Below are positions 1 through 7,965 of a DNA stretch of 64,000 nt, one piece after another. Source of the stretch: Bhargavaea ginsengi (GTDB lineage: Bacteria; Bacillota; Bacilli; Bacillales_A; Planococcaceae); NCBI RefSeq assembly GCF_900109165.1, contig NZ_FNZF01000005.1:62001-126000 (forward strand), written 5' to 3'. Every line of letters begins with the position of its first letter. The first letter of the stretch is position 1. Both the position numbers and the translations under genes were made by a program. Under the pieces are notes generated by a model that did no database searches, was not told the origin of the DNA, and worked only from the letters and a program-made list of their open reading frames with translations.

Positions 1-132
1 CCGAATTTAACATGGCGGTCTTACTTAATAAATTTCAGAGAATTGTAATATTACCTGAGTTCTCTGCCGAACTATGCTACGATTAGCCACAGAAGACAGA
101 CTGATTTTCAGGAGGGATGCCTCATCAAGAGA

Positions 133-912
133 ATGGACCCGGAGACCCAGATCACTCTCCTTGAAGCGATGCTGGACGGCAGCCGGACTGCCGCGCTTTT
201 TACCGATCCTTCACAGGAAGATCATCCGGTCATCTACGCCAACCAAACATTCGAGACACTGACCGGATATACCCCTGAAGAAACGATTGGCCACAACTGC
301 CGATTTCTTCAGGGAGCAGACACCGACCCGAAAGATGTACAAAAAATGCGAGATGCGATCAGGCAGGAATCTTCCGTTACTGTCACCTTGAAAAATTATA
401 AAAAAGATGGCTCCCCCTTCTGGAATCGTGTCAATATCGAACCCATTCGCACGGGTGGCCGCCTGTTCTTCATCGGGACCCAGACAGATGTTACGGTCGA
501 AGTGAATCAGCGAAAGCGCCTTGAAGAAAAAGAGCGTGAAATCGAACGTTTATCGCTGCCGGTTCTTGAGATTGATGACGGAATCGCTGCCATCTCCCTG
601 AACGGGGAAATGAGTGTAGAGCGCTACCGCCGGCTGGCAGTCAAAATCAGCGAATACGTGCAGCAACACCATTGCCATTCGGTAATCATCGATATCTCCG
701 GACTTTACTGGGATGAAGATACACCGGTGTTTGACCTGCTCCACATCCAGGACGTCTTGAGATTGATGGGCTGCCGGCTGCTCGTCACAGGGATTACACC
801 CAAAGCGGCGCGGGACATTGCTGGGGAAGCGGCTTCGGAGCACACGCTCATTGCTTTTTCGTCATTTAAACAGGCTGTCCAAACCGCGAAAGCCTCCAGT
901 CCCATCATCTGA
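133..912 (+). CDS. ytvA: LOV-STAS blue-light photoreceptor, YtvA-like
   Basis: The 259-residue product has the layout and length of B. subtilis YtvA (261 residues): an N-terminal LOV/PAS flavin domain (about residues 10-125), a linker helix rich in Glu/Lys/Arg, and a C-terminal STAS domain (about 150-255). The LOV signature GHNCRFLQG is present and Cys56 is the residue that forms the FMN adduct on blue light. In Bacillus, YtvA feeds light signals to the stressosome and so to sigma-B. The start is uncertain: the only good Shine-Dalgarno (AGGAGG at 110-115) lies 17 bases before the ATG, longer than normal, and there is no closer in-frame ATG, GTG or TTG. The gene stands alone and ends in a bidirectional terminator. 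The family call is secure; the light response is inferred from the Cys and the fold. Confidence 0.93.
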   Translation: MDPETQITLLEAMLDGSRTAALFTDPSQEDHPVIYANQTFETLTGYTPEETIGHNCRFLQGADTDPKDVQKMRDAIRQESSVTVTLKNYKKDGSPFWNRVNIEPIRTGGRLFFIGTQTDVTVEVNQRKRLEEKEREIERLSLPVLEIDDGIAAISLNGEMSVERYRRLAVKISEYVQQHHCHSVIIDISGLYWDEDTPVFDLLHIQDVLRLMGCRLLVTGITPKAARDIAGEAASEHTLIAFSSFKQAVQTAKASSPII

Positions 913-926
913 CCCGAATTCACACA

Positions 927-975
927 AAAGCCCCTTCCCGGCAGAACGTTGTCTGCAGGAAGGGGCTGATTTTTA
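927..975. terminator. Bidirectional terminator between ytvA and an FMN reductase
   Basis: The arms AGCCCCTTCC (929-938) and GGAAGGGGCT (958-967) pair perfectly. A T-run follows on the plus strand and an A-rich stretch lies on the other side, so the hairpin can end the converging genes on both strands. Confidence 0.8.
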
Positions 976-976
976 A

Positions 977-1543
977 TTATTGATTGACCGCTTGTTTTTC
1001 GCGGACTGTTTTCAGAGCGCCTGCCCAAGCATTCACTTCGTCAAGCATAGCTGTAACGTTTGTGAGGTGCAGTTCAGCCGGCTTGAACTCGGAGAAGTTT
1101 TCGAAGTCTGTGAAGAGCGAAAGTGTAGGGTGCGTACGGACGTCAGCGACTTTCAGTTCGCCGAGGATGCCGCGGAGGTGTTCCGCTGCACGCGCGCCGC
1201 CAGTTGAACCGTAGCTCACAATTCCTGCAGCTTTGTCGTACCATGCTTCGCGTGCGAAGTCGATCGCGTTTTTCAGAGCGCCGGTGATGCTGTGGTTATA
1301 TTCCTGAACGACGAAGACGAAGCCGTCGAGGCTTGCAAGCTTTTCGTTCCATTGCGCGATTCCTGGTTCCGAACCGTCAGTTGTGCCGAGGAACGGAAGC
1401 TGGAAGTCAGCGATGTCCACGATTTCGTAGTTAGCGTCGCCGCGGCCATCCGCGATTCCTTTGACCCATTGACCGACCTGTGGGCTTACGCGGCCTTCGC
1501 GTGTCGATCCTAGAATGATACCGATGTTGAGTTTTTCTGCCAT
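977..1543 (-). CDS. NAD(P)H-dependent FMN reductase (flavodoxin fold), paralogue 1
   Basis: A 188-residue enzyme of the NADPH-dependent FMN reductase family. The phosphate-binding loop GSTREGR follows the first beta strand (residues 12-18), and GSTGGARAAEHLRG matches the second FMN-contacting segment. It should reduce FMN or quinone-like substrates with NAD(P)H in the cytosol. ATG is preceded by AAGGAGG. It is monocistronic, with its own promoter (TTGATT, 17 bp, TATAGT) and a 19-bp dyad over the transcription start. The gene at 10272-10901 is a close paralogue (much of the middle is identical), and both share the dyad, so they are probably co-regulated. Substrate is not predictable. Confidence 0.88.
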   Translation of the reverse strand: MAEKLNIGIILGSTREGRVSPQVGQWVKGIADGRGDANYEIVDIADFQLPFLGTTDGSEPGIAQWNEKLASLDGFVFVVQEYNHSITGALKNAIDFAREAWYDKAAGIVSYGSTGGARAAEHLRGILGELKVADVRTHPTLSLFTDFENFSEFKPAELHLTNVTAMLDEVNAWAGALKTVREKQAVNQ

Positions 1544-1565
1544 GATGTTTGGCCTCCTTGTTGTG

Positions 1566-1584
1566 GTTACTTTACGTTACTAAC
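1566..1584. promoter_or_regulatory. Putative operator GTTA-N11-TAAC, copy 1
   Basis: The plus strand reads GTTACTTTACGTTACTAAC, a partial dyad overlapping the -10 end and the probable start site of the FMN reductase promoter. A near copy (16 of 19 bases) lies at the same place in the promoter at 12116-12144. That conservation suggests one repressor for both. HxlR-type thiol regulators use sites of this general kind; this assignment is an inference. Confidence 0.55.
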
Positions 1585-1611
1585 TATACAATGGATCAAT
1601 CTTGAAATCAA
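1583..1611 (-). promoter_or_regulatory. Sigma-A promoter of FMN reductase 1
   Basis: On the minus strand, -35 TTGATT (1606-1611) and -10 TATAGT (1583-1588) are separated by exactly 17 bp. A second small dyad, TCTTGA-AA-TCAAGA (1600-1613), overlaps the -35 box. Confidence 0.65.
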
Positions 1612-1726
1612 GACTTTCATCTTAAAATTCATTCCTTGTCGAATGATTTACTATTTAGAGTGTTCGATTTTTTGATACGATGATTTTAATAGGATGAAAC
1701 TATCTCAATCGATGGAGGAGAAAATT

Positions 1727-2347
1727 ATGCCAGATGAGCTGATTGCCCACTATTCAACCACCCCGTCCACCGCAGTTTCCGATGCAACGGGCGGGCTGAA
1801 CAATATGGAACCTGAACTCAAACCGCTCCGGGAGGAATATCGGATTGCAGGGCGTGCGGTCACGGTGAAGCTGCCCGGAGGCGACAACCCTGCTATGCTA
1901 AGGGCGATGCGGACGGCAAGCCCCGGTGATGTGCTTGTAGTGGATGCTAAAGGGGACCTGACGAAGGCTGTGGCAGGGGATTTTGTCGTCGGGATGATGC
2001 AGACACTTGGCCTTGCGGGACTTGTCGTCGACGGTGCCATCCGCGATGTCCGTGATATCAAGGCGCTTGGCTTCCCCGTTTTTGTACGCGGAACAACCGT
2101 TGCGGCAAGCAGCAAGACAGGTGCCGGTGAAGTGAATGTTCCGATTTCATGCGGCGGCGTGACCGTCCGTCCCGGAGACCTTATCATCGGTGACGCGGAC
2201 GGTGTGACCGTCGTTCCGCGTGAACAGGAACAGGAGGTTTTGCAGAAAGCCCTCTCCAAATTGGAAAAAGACGAGGCACGCGAACGGGAAGTCGCAGGCG
2301 ATATCGATGCGGTCCGCCGCTACCTCGACAAAGTGTCCTCCAAATAA
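1727..2347 (+). CDS. RraA-like / HMG-CHA aldolase family protein
   Basis: The 206-residue product belongs to the RraA/MenG-like fold, whose members are either RraA-type proteins or divalent-metal-dependent 4-hydroxy-4-methyl-2-oxoglutarate/oxaloacetate aldolases. The motif with Gly-Ala-Ile-Arg-Asp (VVDGAIRDVRD, about residue 110) is the metal/pyruvate site of this family, and GDADGVTVVP follows near the C terminus. I chose the ATG at 1727 because GGAGGAG lies just before it; an in-frame ATG at 1694 lacks a good site. It is a single gene facing away from FMN reductase 1. Aldolase or decarboxylase activity is more likely than RNase E regulation, since Bacillales lack a typical RNase E. Confidence 0.82.
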   Translation: MPDELIAHYSTTPSTAVSDATGGLNNMEPELKPLREEYRIAGRAVTVKLPGGDNPAMLRAMRTASPGDVLVVDAKGDLTKAVAGDFVVGMMQTLGLAGLVVDGAIRDVRDIKALGFPVFVRGTTVAASSKTGAGEVNVPISCGGVTVRPGDLIIGDADGVTVVPREQEQEVLQKALSKLEKDEAREREVAGDIDAVRRYLDKVSSK

Positions 2348-2348
2348 A

Positions 2349-2384
2349 GCAGCTGTGCGGCATGAATGCCGCACAGCTATTATT
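2349..2384. terminator. Bidirectional terminator after the RraA-like gene
   Basis: AGCTGTGCGG and CCGCACAGCT form a perfect stem (2351-2378) followed by ATTATTTT. It reaches the stop codon of the converging macrodomain gene. Confidence 0.7.
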
Positions 2385-3285
2385 TTACTCCGAACACATC
2401 TTTATATGCAGCCTCGTCTTCATCACCAAAAACGTTGAAAACGATTTTGGTGAACCGATCCGGATGGTCGTCGAGCCATCCATTCACCGTCTCCACTGCC
2501 ACATTCGCGGCTTCTTTTTTCGGGTAGCCGAATTCGCCTGTTGAAATCGCGCAGAAAGTGATCGTCTTGATCTCCTCCACTTCGGCAGCTGCCTCCAGGC
2601 AGGATACATAGCAGGAAGCAAGCCGGTTCCTTTCTTCCCCAGTCGGTGTCCTGCCGCCATCAATAATCGGCCCGACTGTATGAAGGACAAATTTCGAAGG
2701 CAGATTATAACCCCGCGTCACTTTGGCACTTCCTGTTTGCTCCGGTTGCCGCTGCATTGCCAATATGGTATTGCAATCCTCCCGCAGTTCCGGCCCTGCC
2801 GCGGAATGAATCGCGTTATCGATGCATTCATGGAGCGGTTGCCAGCATCCCAAAAGCTGCTCATTCGCCGCGTTGACGATAGCATCGGTGCCGATACGTG
2901 TAATATCTCCCCGCCACAGCGCCATCTGTCCGGCATGTGAGACAGGTGTCCCCGGGAATTGTTCCGCCGCTGTCCCCAGCGCCGTTTCCGCGACCACGCC
3001 CTTTTCCCTCAGCTCCAGCTGCAGCAAAGCGTCGAGACTGTTCAGGAAGTCCGGCTCCATCGGATACGGAGGACGGATGTTCAGAAGCCCACGGAGAAGC
3101 TTCCGTTTCTCATCGTAGGATTCCGGAATTTCTGCCCCTTCCGGCATTTCGGGCTCACCAAGCAGTGTATCGATCAGGCCTTCCGTGACTCTGACGCGCT
3201 CCAGCGGGTTGAGCGGATCGATCGGGATGATCCGTTCATTCAGGTGGATGGCCGGGCCGTACTCTTCTATAGCCAGTTGTCCCAT
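2380..3285 (-). CDS. Zinc-dependent macrodomain protein-ADP-ribose hydrolase
   Basis: The 301-residue protein has an N-terminal helical extension (about 1-115) and a macro domain (about 118-300). GDITRIGTDAIVNAAN is the ADP-ribose binding start of the macro fold. GCWxPxHxCIDN (Cys147, His152, Cys154) is the metal-binding motif of the bacterial zinc macrodomains, which remove ADP-ribose from modified proteins. Several known members sit beside a SirTM sirtuin and a lipoylated GcvH-like protein; none is seen here, so this is a stand-alone copy. ATG follows a GGAAGAGAG site. Family is clear; the target protein is unknown. Confidence 0.85.
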   Translation of the reverse strand: MGQLAIEEYGPAIHLNERIIPIDPLNPLERVRVTEGLIDTLLGEPEMPEGAEIPESYDEKRKLLRGLLNIRPPYPMEPDFLNSLDALLQLELREKGVVAETALGTAAEQFPGTPVSHAGQMALWRGDITRIGTDAIVNAANEQLLGCWQPLHECIDNAIHSAAGPELREDCNTILAMQRQPEQTGSAKVTRGYNLPSKFVLHTVGPIIDGGRTPTGEERNRLASCYVSCLEAAAEVEEIKTITFCAISTGEFGYPKKEAANVAVETVNGWLDDHPDRFTKIVFNVFGDEDEAAYKDVFGVK

Positions 3286-3418
3286 TTGATCAGCTCTCTT
3301 CCGTAACTATGGTTCTTTCTCTTCTCCTCTTCACTTCCAGACCCGTCCGGCTTTTTCCTGCCATCGTGCAGCATAAATCTTCACGGAACGACGACAAGGT
3401 GCAGGATCAGACAACAAA

Positions 3419-3452
3419 ATACGCCCGACCCGGAAAATCCGGATCGGGCGCT
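3419..3452 (-). terminator. Terminator after the CocE-type hydrolase gene
   Basis: Arms CGCCCGACCCGG and CCGGATCGGGCG (3422-3450) flank a 4-base loop. On the minus strand the one mismatch becomes a U-G pair and TATTTTGTTG follows. Nearly the same hairpin occurs at 7919-7963. Confidence 0.75.
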
Positions 3453-3465
3453 TCTTCGTGTTCTT

Positions 3466-5514
3466 TTAAGTAAAGTCACGTGGAATTTCTGCTTCCCACG
3501 TTTTGTCGAATACTTCCTTGTCACCTTCATAGGCAGTCAGGCGGTTCGTCAGGTAGTAGTTTTTCTCGTCAGCGGTCATAACGCTTTTCGTAACCAGATG
3601 GGTCTGCCAGTCTCCCCGGCCGACATCCAGCGTCCAGTCGCATTCGACCCTGGCGCTAAGCGGGTCTCCGCCTCTGATCGTATAAACGTTACGGTTCGTG
3701 CTACCGTATTCCAGTCCGTTGACATGCAGGCGGCGGGCACCTTCATCGGAGAAGTCATCCAGCGTCCAGATGTCCGTGACCACATCATGCTTGATCTCGC
3801 GTGTCCGACCGGCCTCCCGGAGGATGTCTTTCGTCAGGACAGGAGCGGTTTCGGCAGGCGCGAATGGCTTCAGCTCCGCGTCGATCTCCTTTTCTCCGCG
3901 AATCGGCAAAGATAGGTATGTGTTCTCGGAAGGATAGACGGTGAGTGTCGCTTCTTCCGGCACCGGCCATGCATGCGGCCAGTAGTTCGGTGAAATGGCA
4001 AGCTGCCACTGATGCCCTTCTGCCAGTGTATAGCCGATCACATCCATCTTCACGTCAACCGTATATGTCTTGCCCGGCTCGAGCGCTTCAGGGAATTCAT
4101 CGCTGTCACGATGGGACAGGTTCAGCATCCCCCAAGTCACCCGGGTGGAAGAACCGTCCGGTGCGACATCATTCAGGCGGACCGCAATCAATGCATGCGT
4201 TTTGTCGGAAGACAGTTCCACGCTGAAAGTCGGGTGCCCAAGAATCGGCGTGTCATGTTCGACCGGTTCCGATTCAAAGACGACGGCATATCCGTTTTCA
4301 TTCCGCTGGTCTGCCGGCAGATCTCCAGGCTGGCCGAACGGACAGTAGACACCCGCGTGCAGCCCGTGCTGCTGGACGCTTACGACCTGGATGGCATCGC
4401 CGCCCGCAGGCTTTGCTGCGAGCTTATTTTCATCCAGGTAAAGGCGCTGGTCCTTGATCGCTGCCGGCGGCCATTGTTTTTCTGCGACCCAGTGACCCGG
4501 ACGGTAGTCGTAGCTTGTCTGCGGCGGCACACTGTCCTGAAGGTAAGCCCTGAGCATCGGCTCTTCCATGATGCCCGTGTCCTCCCCCTTCAGCCACTGA
4601 TTCCACCAGCGCAGGCATTCCTGCAGGAAACCGATCTGAGGGCCGGGCACCGCCATTTCCGGATACTCATGCGCCCATGGCCCGATGAGGCCCTTGCGCG
4701 GGACGTCCAGATTTTCCAGCATTCTCGGGATGGCATTCGGGTAGCCGTCCGCCCATCCGCCGACTGCAAAGACAGGGATTTCAATTGCCTTATAGTCCTC
4801 ATTGACTGAGCCGTGCTTCCAGTAGGCGTCGCGGCGCTGGTGACGGACCCATTCCTCGACGTAAGGAGGTGTGTTTTCCATTCGGTTCAGCCACATTTCC
4901 CGCCATGCGTCGCCGACCACTTCCGGATCCGCGGGACGCGCGTTGTAGGCGAACATCGTCGAAGACCACCAGAGCATGTCCGATGCCAGCATCGCACCGC
5001 CTTTGTAATGGACATCGTCCGCGTAACGGTCGTCGGTCGAGCAGATCGTAATGATCGACTTTAGCTGTCTTGGCCGTCGAGCGGCCACCTGCAGCCCGTT
5101 AAAACCGCCCCACGACTTTCCGATCATGCCGACACTTCCCGTCGACCACGGCTGCTTCTCGATCCATTCCAGGACTTCCAGTGCGTCATCCTGCTCCTGC
5201 TTCAGATATTCGTCATACAGGATGCCGTCCGAATCCCCGGTCCCGCGGATATCGACCCGGATGCTTGCATATCCGTGCCCTGCAAAATAAGGATGCCGGA
5301 GTGAGTCGCGCAGTGCAGTAAATTCGTTTTTCCTGTACGGCAGATATTCAAGAATTGCCGGAACCGGATTTTCCTTTGCGTCTTCCGGAAGCCAGATCTT
5401 GGCGGACAGCTTTGTTCCGTCAGACATCGGAATCCAAATGTTGTTCAGTTCTTTCACTTTATGCGGAAATTCATCCCGAACAGATCGGTTTGTTTCTCGT
5501 ACGTTAAATACCAA
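3466..5514 (-). CDS. CocE/NonD family alpha/beta hydrolase
   Basis: The 682-residue protein matches the X-Pro dipeptidyl-peptidase S15/CocE family: an alpha/beta hydrolase core with nucleophile motif GKSWGG (about residue 138), an oxyanion region near IRGTGDSDG, and a C-terminal beta-jelly-roll domain. Members hydrolyse acyl esters, amino acid esters or peptides. The start is TTG with AAGGAGG eight bases before it; that ribosome site lies inside the last codons of the BCCT transporter gene upstream, so the two are translationally coupled. Pairing with a betaine/choline/carnitine-type transporter suggests it acts on a substrate that transporter brings in, or on its ester. Substrate unknown; there is no signal peptide, so it is cytosolic. 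Confidence 0.85.
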   Translation of the reverse strand: MVFNVRETNRSVRDEFPHKVKELNNIWIPMSDGTKLSAKIWLPEDAKENPVPAILEYLPYRKNEFTALRDSLRHPYFAGHGYASIRVDIRGTGDSDGILYDEYLKQEQDDALEVLEWIEKQPWSTGSVGMIGKSWGGFNGLQVAARRPRQLKSIITICSTDDRYADDVHYKGGAMLASDMLWWSSTMFAYNARPADPEVVGDAWREMWLNRMENTPPYVEEWVRHQRRDAYWKHGSVNEDYKAIEIPVFAVGGWADGYPNAIPRMLENLDVPRKGLIGPWAHEYPEMAVPGPQIGFLQECLRWWNQWLKGEDTGIMEEPMLRAYLQDSVPPQTSYDYRPGHWVAEKQWPPAAIKDQRLYLDENKLAAKPAGGDAIQVVSVQQHGLHAGVYCPFGQPGDLPADQRNENGYAVVFESEPVEHDTPILGHPTFSVELSSDKTHALIAVRLNDVAPDGSSTRVTWGMLNLSHRDSDEFPEALEPGKTYTVDVKMDVIGYTLAEGHQWQLAISPNYWPHAWPVPEEATLTVYPSENTYLSLPIRGEKEIDAELKPFAPAETAPVLTKDILREAGRTREIKHDVVTDIWTLDDFSDEGARRLHVNGLEYGSTNRNVYTIRGGDPLSARVECDWTLDVGRGDWQTHLVTKSVMTADEKNYYLTNRLTAYEGDKEVFDKTWEAEIPRDFT

Positions 5515-5517
5515 CGG

Positions 5518-7056
5518 TTATTCCTCCTTGGAAGCCTGAGTGATTACAAACCCTGATTTTTTGGGGAAGTCCTTCTTGAGCCATCTGATCAGCGAAACAA
5601 TCAGCAGAAGGTAGAACAGGAAGATCGGGATCGACACGATGACTGCCGATGTCTGGACAACCCTGAGGCCGCCGACAAGAAGAAGAGAAATTCCCATTAC
5701 CGCAAGCACGCCTCCCCAGATCATGCGGTGCCAGCGGGCCGGTTCCTGTCCCGGTCGCATCTCTTTTGTAGCGATGGCGGCCAGGACATAGGTCGCAGAG
5801 TCGAGTGATGTCGATAGGAAAATCACGGCCAGGACGATGAAGAACGGCAGGACGATGGCGCTCAGCGGCAACGAACTCAGAATCTCGACAATCGCCGCAT
5901 CGCCGCCCTTTTCTGCAAGGATTCCGGAAAGATCCAGCTTGCCGGTCAATTCGGCATTCATCGAGTAGCCGCCAAAGACCATAAAGTAGATCCAAGCTCC
6001 GACCGATCCCCAGAGGAGCATATGCATGATCAGCTGACGGATGGTCCGGCCTCTGGAGATCCGCGCAACGAACAGTCCCATGAATGGCGCCGTAGCTGCG
6101 AACCAGGCCCAGTAAAAGACTGTCCACGCCTGAGGGAACCCGCCCTGCCCGATCGGGTCCGTATAAAAGCTCATCATGGCGAAATTCTGGATCATCATAC
6201 CGAAGCTGTTCGTGAAGTAAGTCAGGATGAACAGCGTAGGACCGGCAAGAAGTACGAAGATCGCCAGTGCGAGAGCGAGGTAGACGTTCAGGTCGCTCAG
6301 GCGGCGGATCCCTTTATGCAGGCCGAGATAGGCACTTGCCGAGTAAACGACAGTGATCAGGATGACCAGGATGGCATCCAGCATCAGTGACGGTTCAAGT
6401 CCGAATACACGGGCGACGACCTGGGAGACCATCGGCACGCCCAGGCCGAGCGTTGTTCCGAGTCCTCCGATTAGGCTCCAGATTACGAGAATATCAATCA
6501 CCTTGCCCAGCCAGCCGTCCGCATACTTACCTAGCGCACCGCGAAGCGCCACGCTCATCTTGAGGGAAGGCTGCTTCCTGATGAAATAGGAATAGGCGAT
6601 GACAACTGTCGGGAATGCGTACAAGGACCATGCGGAAATTCCCCAATGGAAGAGCGCGTATGTCAGCGACCACTCCGCTGCCGCCTGGCTGCCGGGTTCA
6701 ATTCCGAATGGGGGTCCCGAGTAGTAGTAGAGCGGCTCTACCATGGACCAATACATGATACTTGTCCCCATCCCCGCCGTGAACAGCATCGTGCCCCAGC
6801 TGAATGTCGAGAATTCCGGCTTTCCTTCACCCAGCCGGATCTTGCCGAAACGGCTGAATGCCAGCCAGATTAATAATACAAACAGGCCGATCGTTAGAAA
6901 CTGCCAAGCCCAATCCATTTTAAATGTGATGCCGGTCATGATCTGATCAAGTACCGGTTCTGCGCTTTCGCGGAAGATCACCAAAGACACCGTGGCCAAC
7001 AGGACCACAATAATCGCAAACCAGAAGATAAAGGAATCTATCCGTGCATTCTGCAC
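5518..7056 (-). CDS. BCCT family transporter (betaine/choline/carnitine type)
   Basis: The roughly 512-residue, about 12-helix membrane protein matches BCCT transporters: GMGTSIMYWSMVEPLYY corresponds to the glycine-rich substrate/cation segment of TM3, and the Trp-rich segment ending in GLFVARISRGRTIRQ is the family signature. I prefer the GTG at 7056 because AGAGGTGAT lies just upstream; a TTG at 7071 is also open. The Gly segment differs from classic betaine carriers, so the substrate is uncertain. Cotranscribed with the CocE-like hydrolase and divergent from a TetR regulator, which fits an inducible uptake and hydrolysis unit rather than plain osmoprotection. Confidence 0.88.
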   Translation of the reverse strand: MQNARIDSFIFWFAIIVVLLATVSLVIFRESAEPVLDQIMTGITFKMDWAWQFLTIGLFVLLIWLAFSRFGKIRLGEGKPEFSTFSWGTMLFTAGMGTSIMYWSMVEPLYYYSGPPFGIEPGSQAAAEWSLTYALFHWGISAWSLYAFPTVVIAYSYFIRKQPSLKMSVALRGALGKYADGWLGKVIDILVIWSLIGGLGTTLGLGVPMVSQVVARVFGLEPSLMLDAILVILITVVYSASAYLGLHKGIRRLSDLNVYLALALAIFVLLAGPTLFILTYFTNSFGMMIQNFAMMSFYTDPIGQGGFPQAWTVFYWAWFAATAPFMGLFVARISRGRTIRQLIMHMLLWGSVGAWIYFMVFGGYSMNAELTGKLDLSGILAEKGGDAAIVEILSSLPLSAIVLPFFIVLAVIFLSTSLDSATYVLAAIATKEMRPGQEPARWHRMIWGGVLAVMGISLLLVGGLRVVQTSAVIVSIPIFLFYLLLIVSLIRWLKKDFPKKSGFVITQASKEE

Positions 7057-7136
7057 CCAATCACCTCTCAAATGTTTTTAGGTATCCAATTGCCGATATG
7101 CATGTGAAGTCACACTTGCAATCAGAAAGAATTACA

Positions 7137-7164
7137 ATCATGATATATAAAGTAATCATGATTA
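7137..7164. promoter_or_regulatory. Paired palindromes, candidate TetR operators
   Basis: The perfect palindrome ATCATGAT occurs at 7137-7144 and 7155-7162, centre to centre 18 bp apart. The second extends to TAATCATGATTA. They lie in the AT-rich space between the divergent BCCT transporter and TetR genes, the expected place for the regulator's own sites. Confidence 0.5.
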
Positions 7165-7204
7165 TTTTTATAACATTGATTATGCTAACATATGATAAAG
7201 TAGT

Positions 7205-7222
7205 TTGCAAAAGCGCTTTCTA
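7205..7222. promoter_or_regulatory. cre-like site (weak candidate)
   Basis: AAAGCGCTTT (7210-7219) is the core of the CcpA catabolite-response consensus, but the flanking TG and CA are not well matched. It is 35 bases before the TetR gene start. Confidence 0.3.
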
Positions 7223-7254
7223 TATTTATCTGAAGACGGAGGTGCCTGTCCGGT

Positions 7255-7908
7255 ATGACAAACAAGCAACTGCAGAAGAGCCGGATGTGGAAGTATTTCA
7301 TTGAAGCGACAGTGGAAATCATCCATGAAGAAGGAATCGACAAAGTGACGATCCGCAAAGTGGCGGACCGCGCCGGTTATAATAGTGCCACTCTCTATAA
7401 CTATTTCAGCGAACTGTCCCATCTGAAGTTCTTCGCAGCGATGCGGCTTTTGGGCGGTTATATCGAAGAAGTGACTGCGCGGATGGAAGACGGTGAAACG
7501 CCCCTCGACAAGTATGTCATTGCCTGGGAAAGCTTTATCCGCCATTCGTTCAGGTCGCCCAAACTTTTCAATGCGGTCTTTATCATGGACCTCGGGGACC
7601 AGCCGGAAAAACTCATGCAGCGTTATTATGAGGTTTACCCGGCAGAACTGGTCAATGTCCCAGACGAACTCCAGCCCACCCTGTTTGAACGGAGCGTAAT
7701 GAAACGGGGGAAATCCATGCTTCAGATGGCCGCCGAGGAAGGCCAGATTCAGATTGAACAGATGAATCCGGTCAATGAAAAGACGAACCTCATCTGGCAG
7801 GGCATGATGACGAACATCCTCAATAACCGTCTTGACTACGATATTGGGGAAGCGGAAGAGAATACGATGAAATATGTTCGCGAAGTCATCGAGGACGCCC
7901 GCTTATAA
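7255..7908 (+). CDS. TetR/AcrR family transcriptional regulator
   Basis: The 217-residue protein has an N-terminal helix-turn-helix (about residues 12-58; VTIRKVADRAGYNSATLYNYF is the recognition region, with the YNYF ending typical of TetR) followed by an all-helical ligand domain. ATG follows GGAGGTG. It is transcribed away from the BCCT transporter and CocE-like hydrolase and probably represses them and itself through the paired palindromes at 7137-7164, with a transported compound as inducer. It ends in a bidirectional terminator shared with the catalase gene. Confidence 0.88.
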   Translation: MTNKQLQKSRMWKYFIEATVEIIHEEGIDKVTIRKVADRAGYNSATLYNYFSELSHLKFFAAMRLLGGYIEEVTARMEDGETPLDKYVIAWESFIRHSFRSPKLFNAVFIMDLGDQPEKLMQRYYEVYPAELVNVPDELQPTLFERSVMKRGKSMLQMAAEEGQIQIEQMNPVNEKTNLIWQGMMTNILNNRLDYDIGEAEENTMKYVREVIEDARL

Positions 7909-7918
7909 TTGAGCGTTA

Positions 7919-7963
7919 ATACGCCCGACCCGGCATTTGCCGGATCGGGCGTGTTTGTCTTTT
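7919..7963. terminator. Bidirectional terminator between the tetR and catalase genes
   Basis: CGCCCGACCCGG and CCGGATCGGGCG (7922-7951) form the stem, and TGTTTGTCTTTTT follows on the plus strand. Arms are identical to those at 3419-3452. Confidence 0.8.
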
Positions 7964-7965
7964 TA

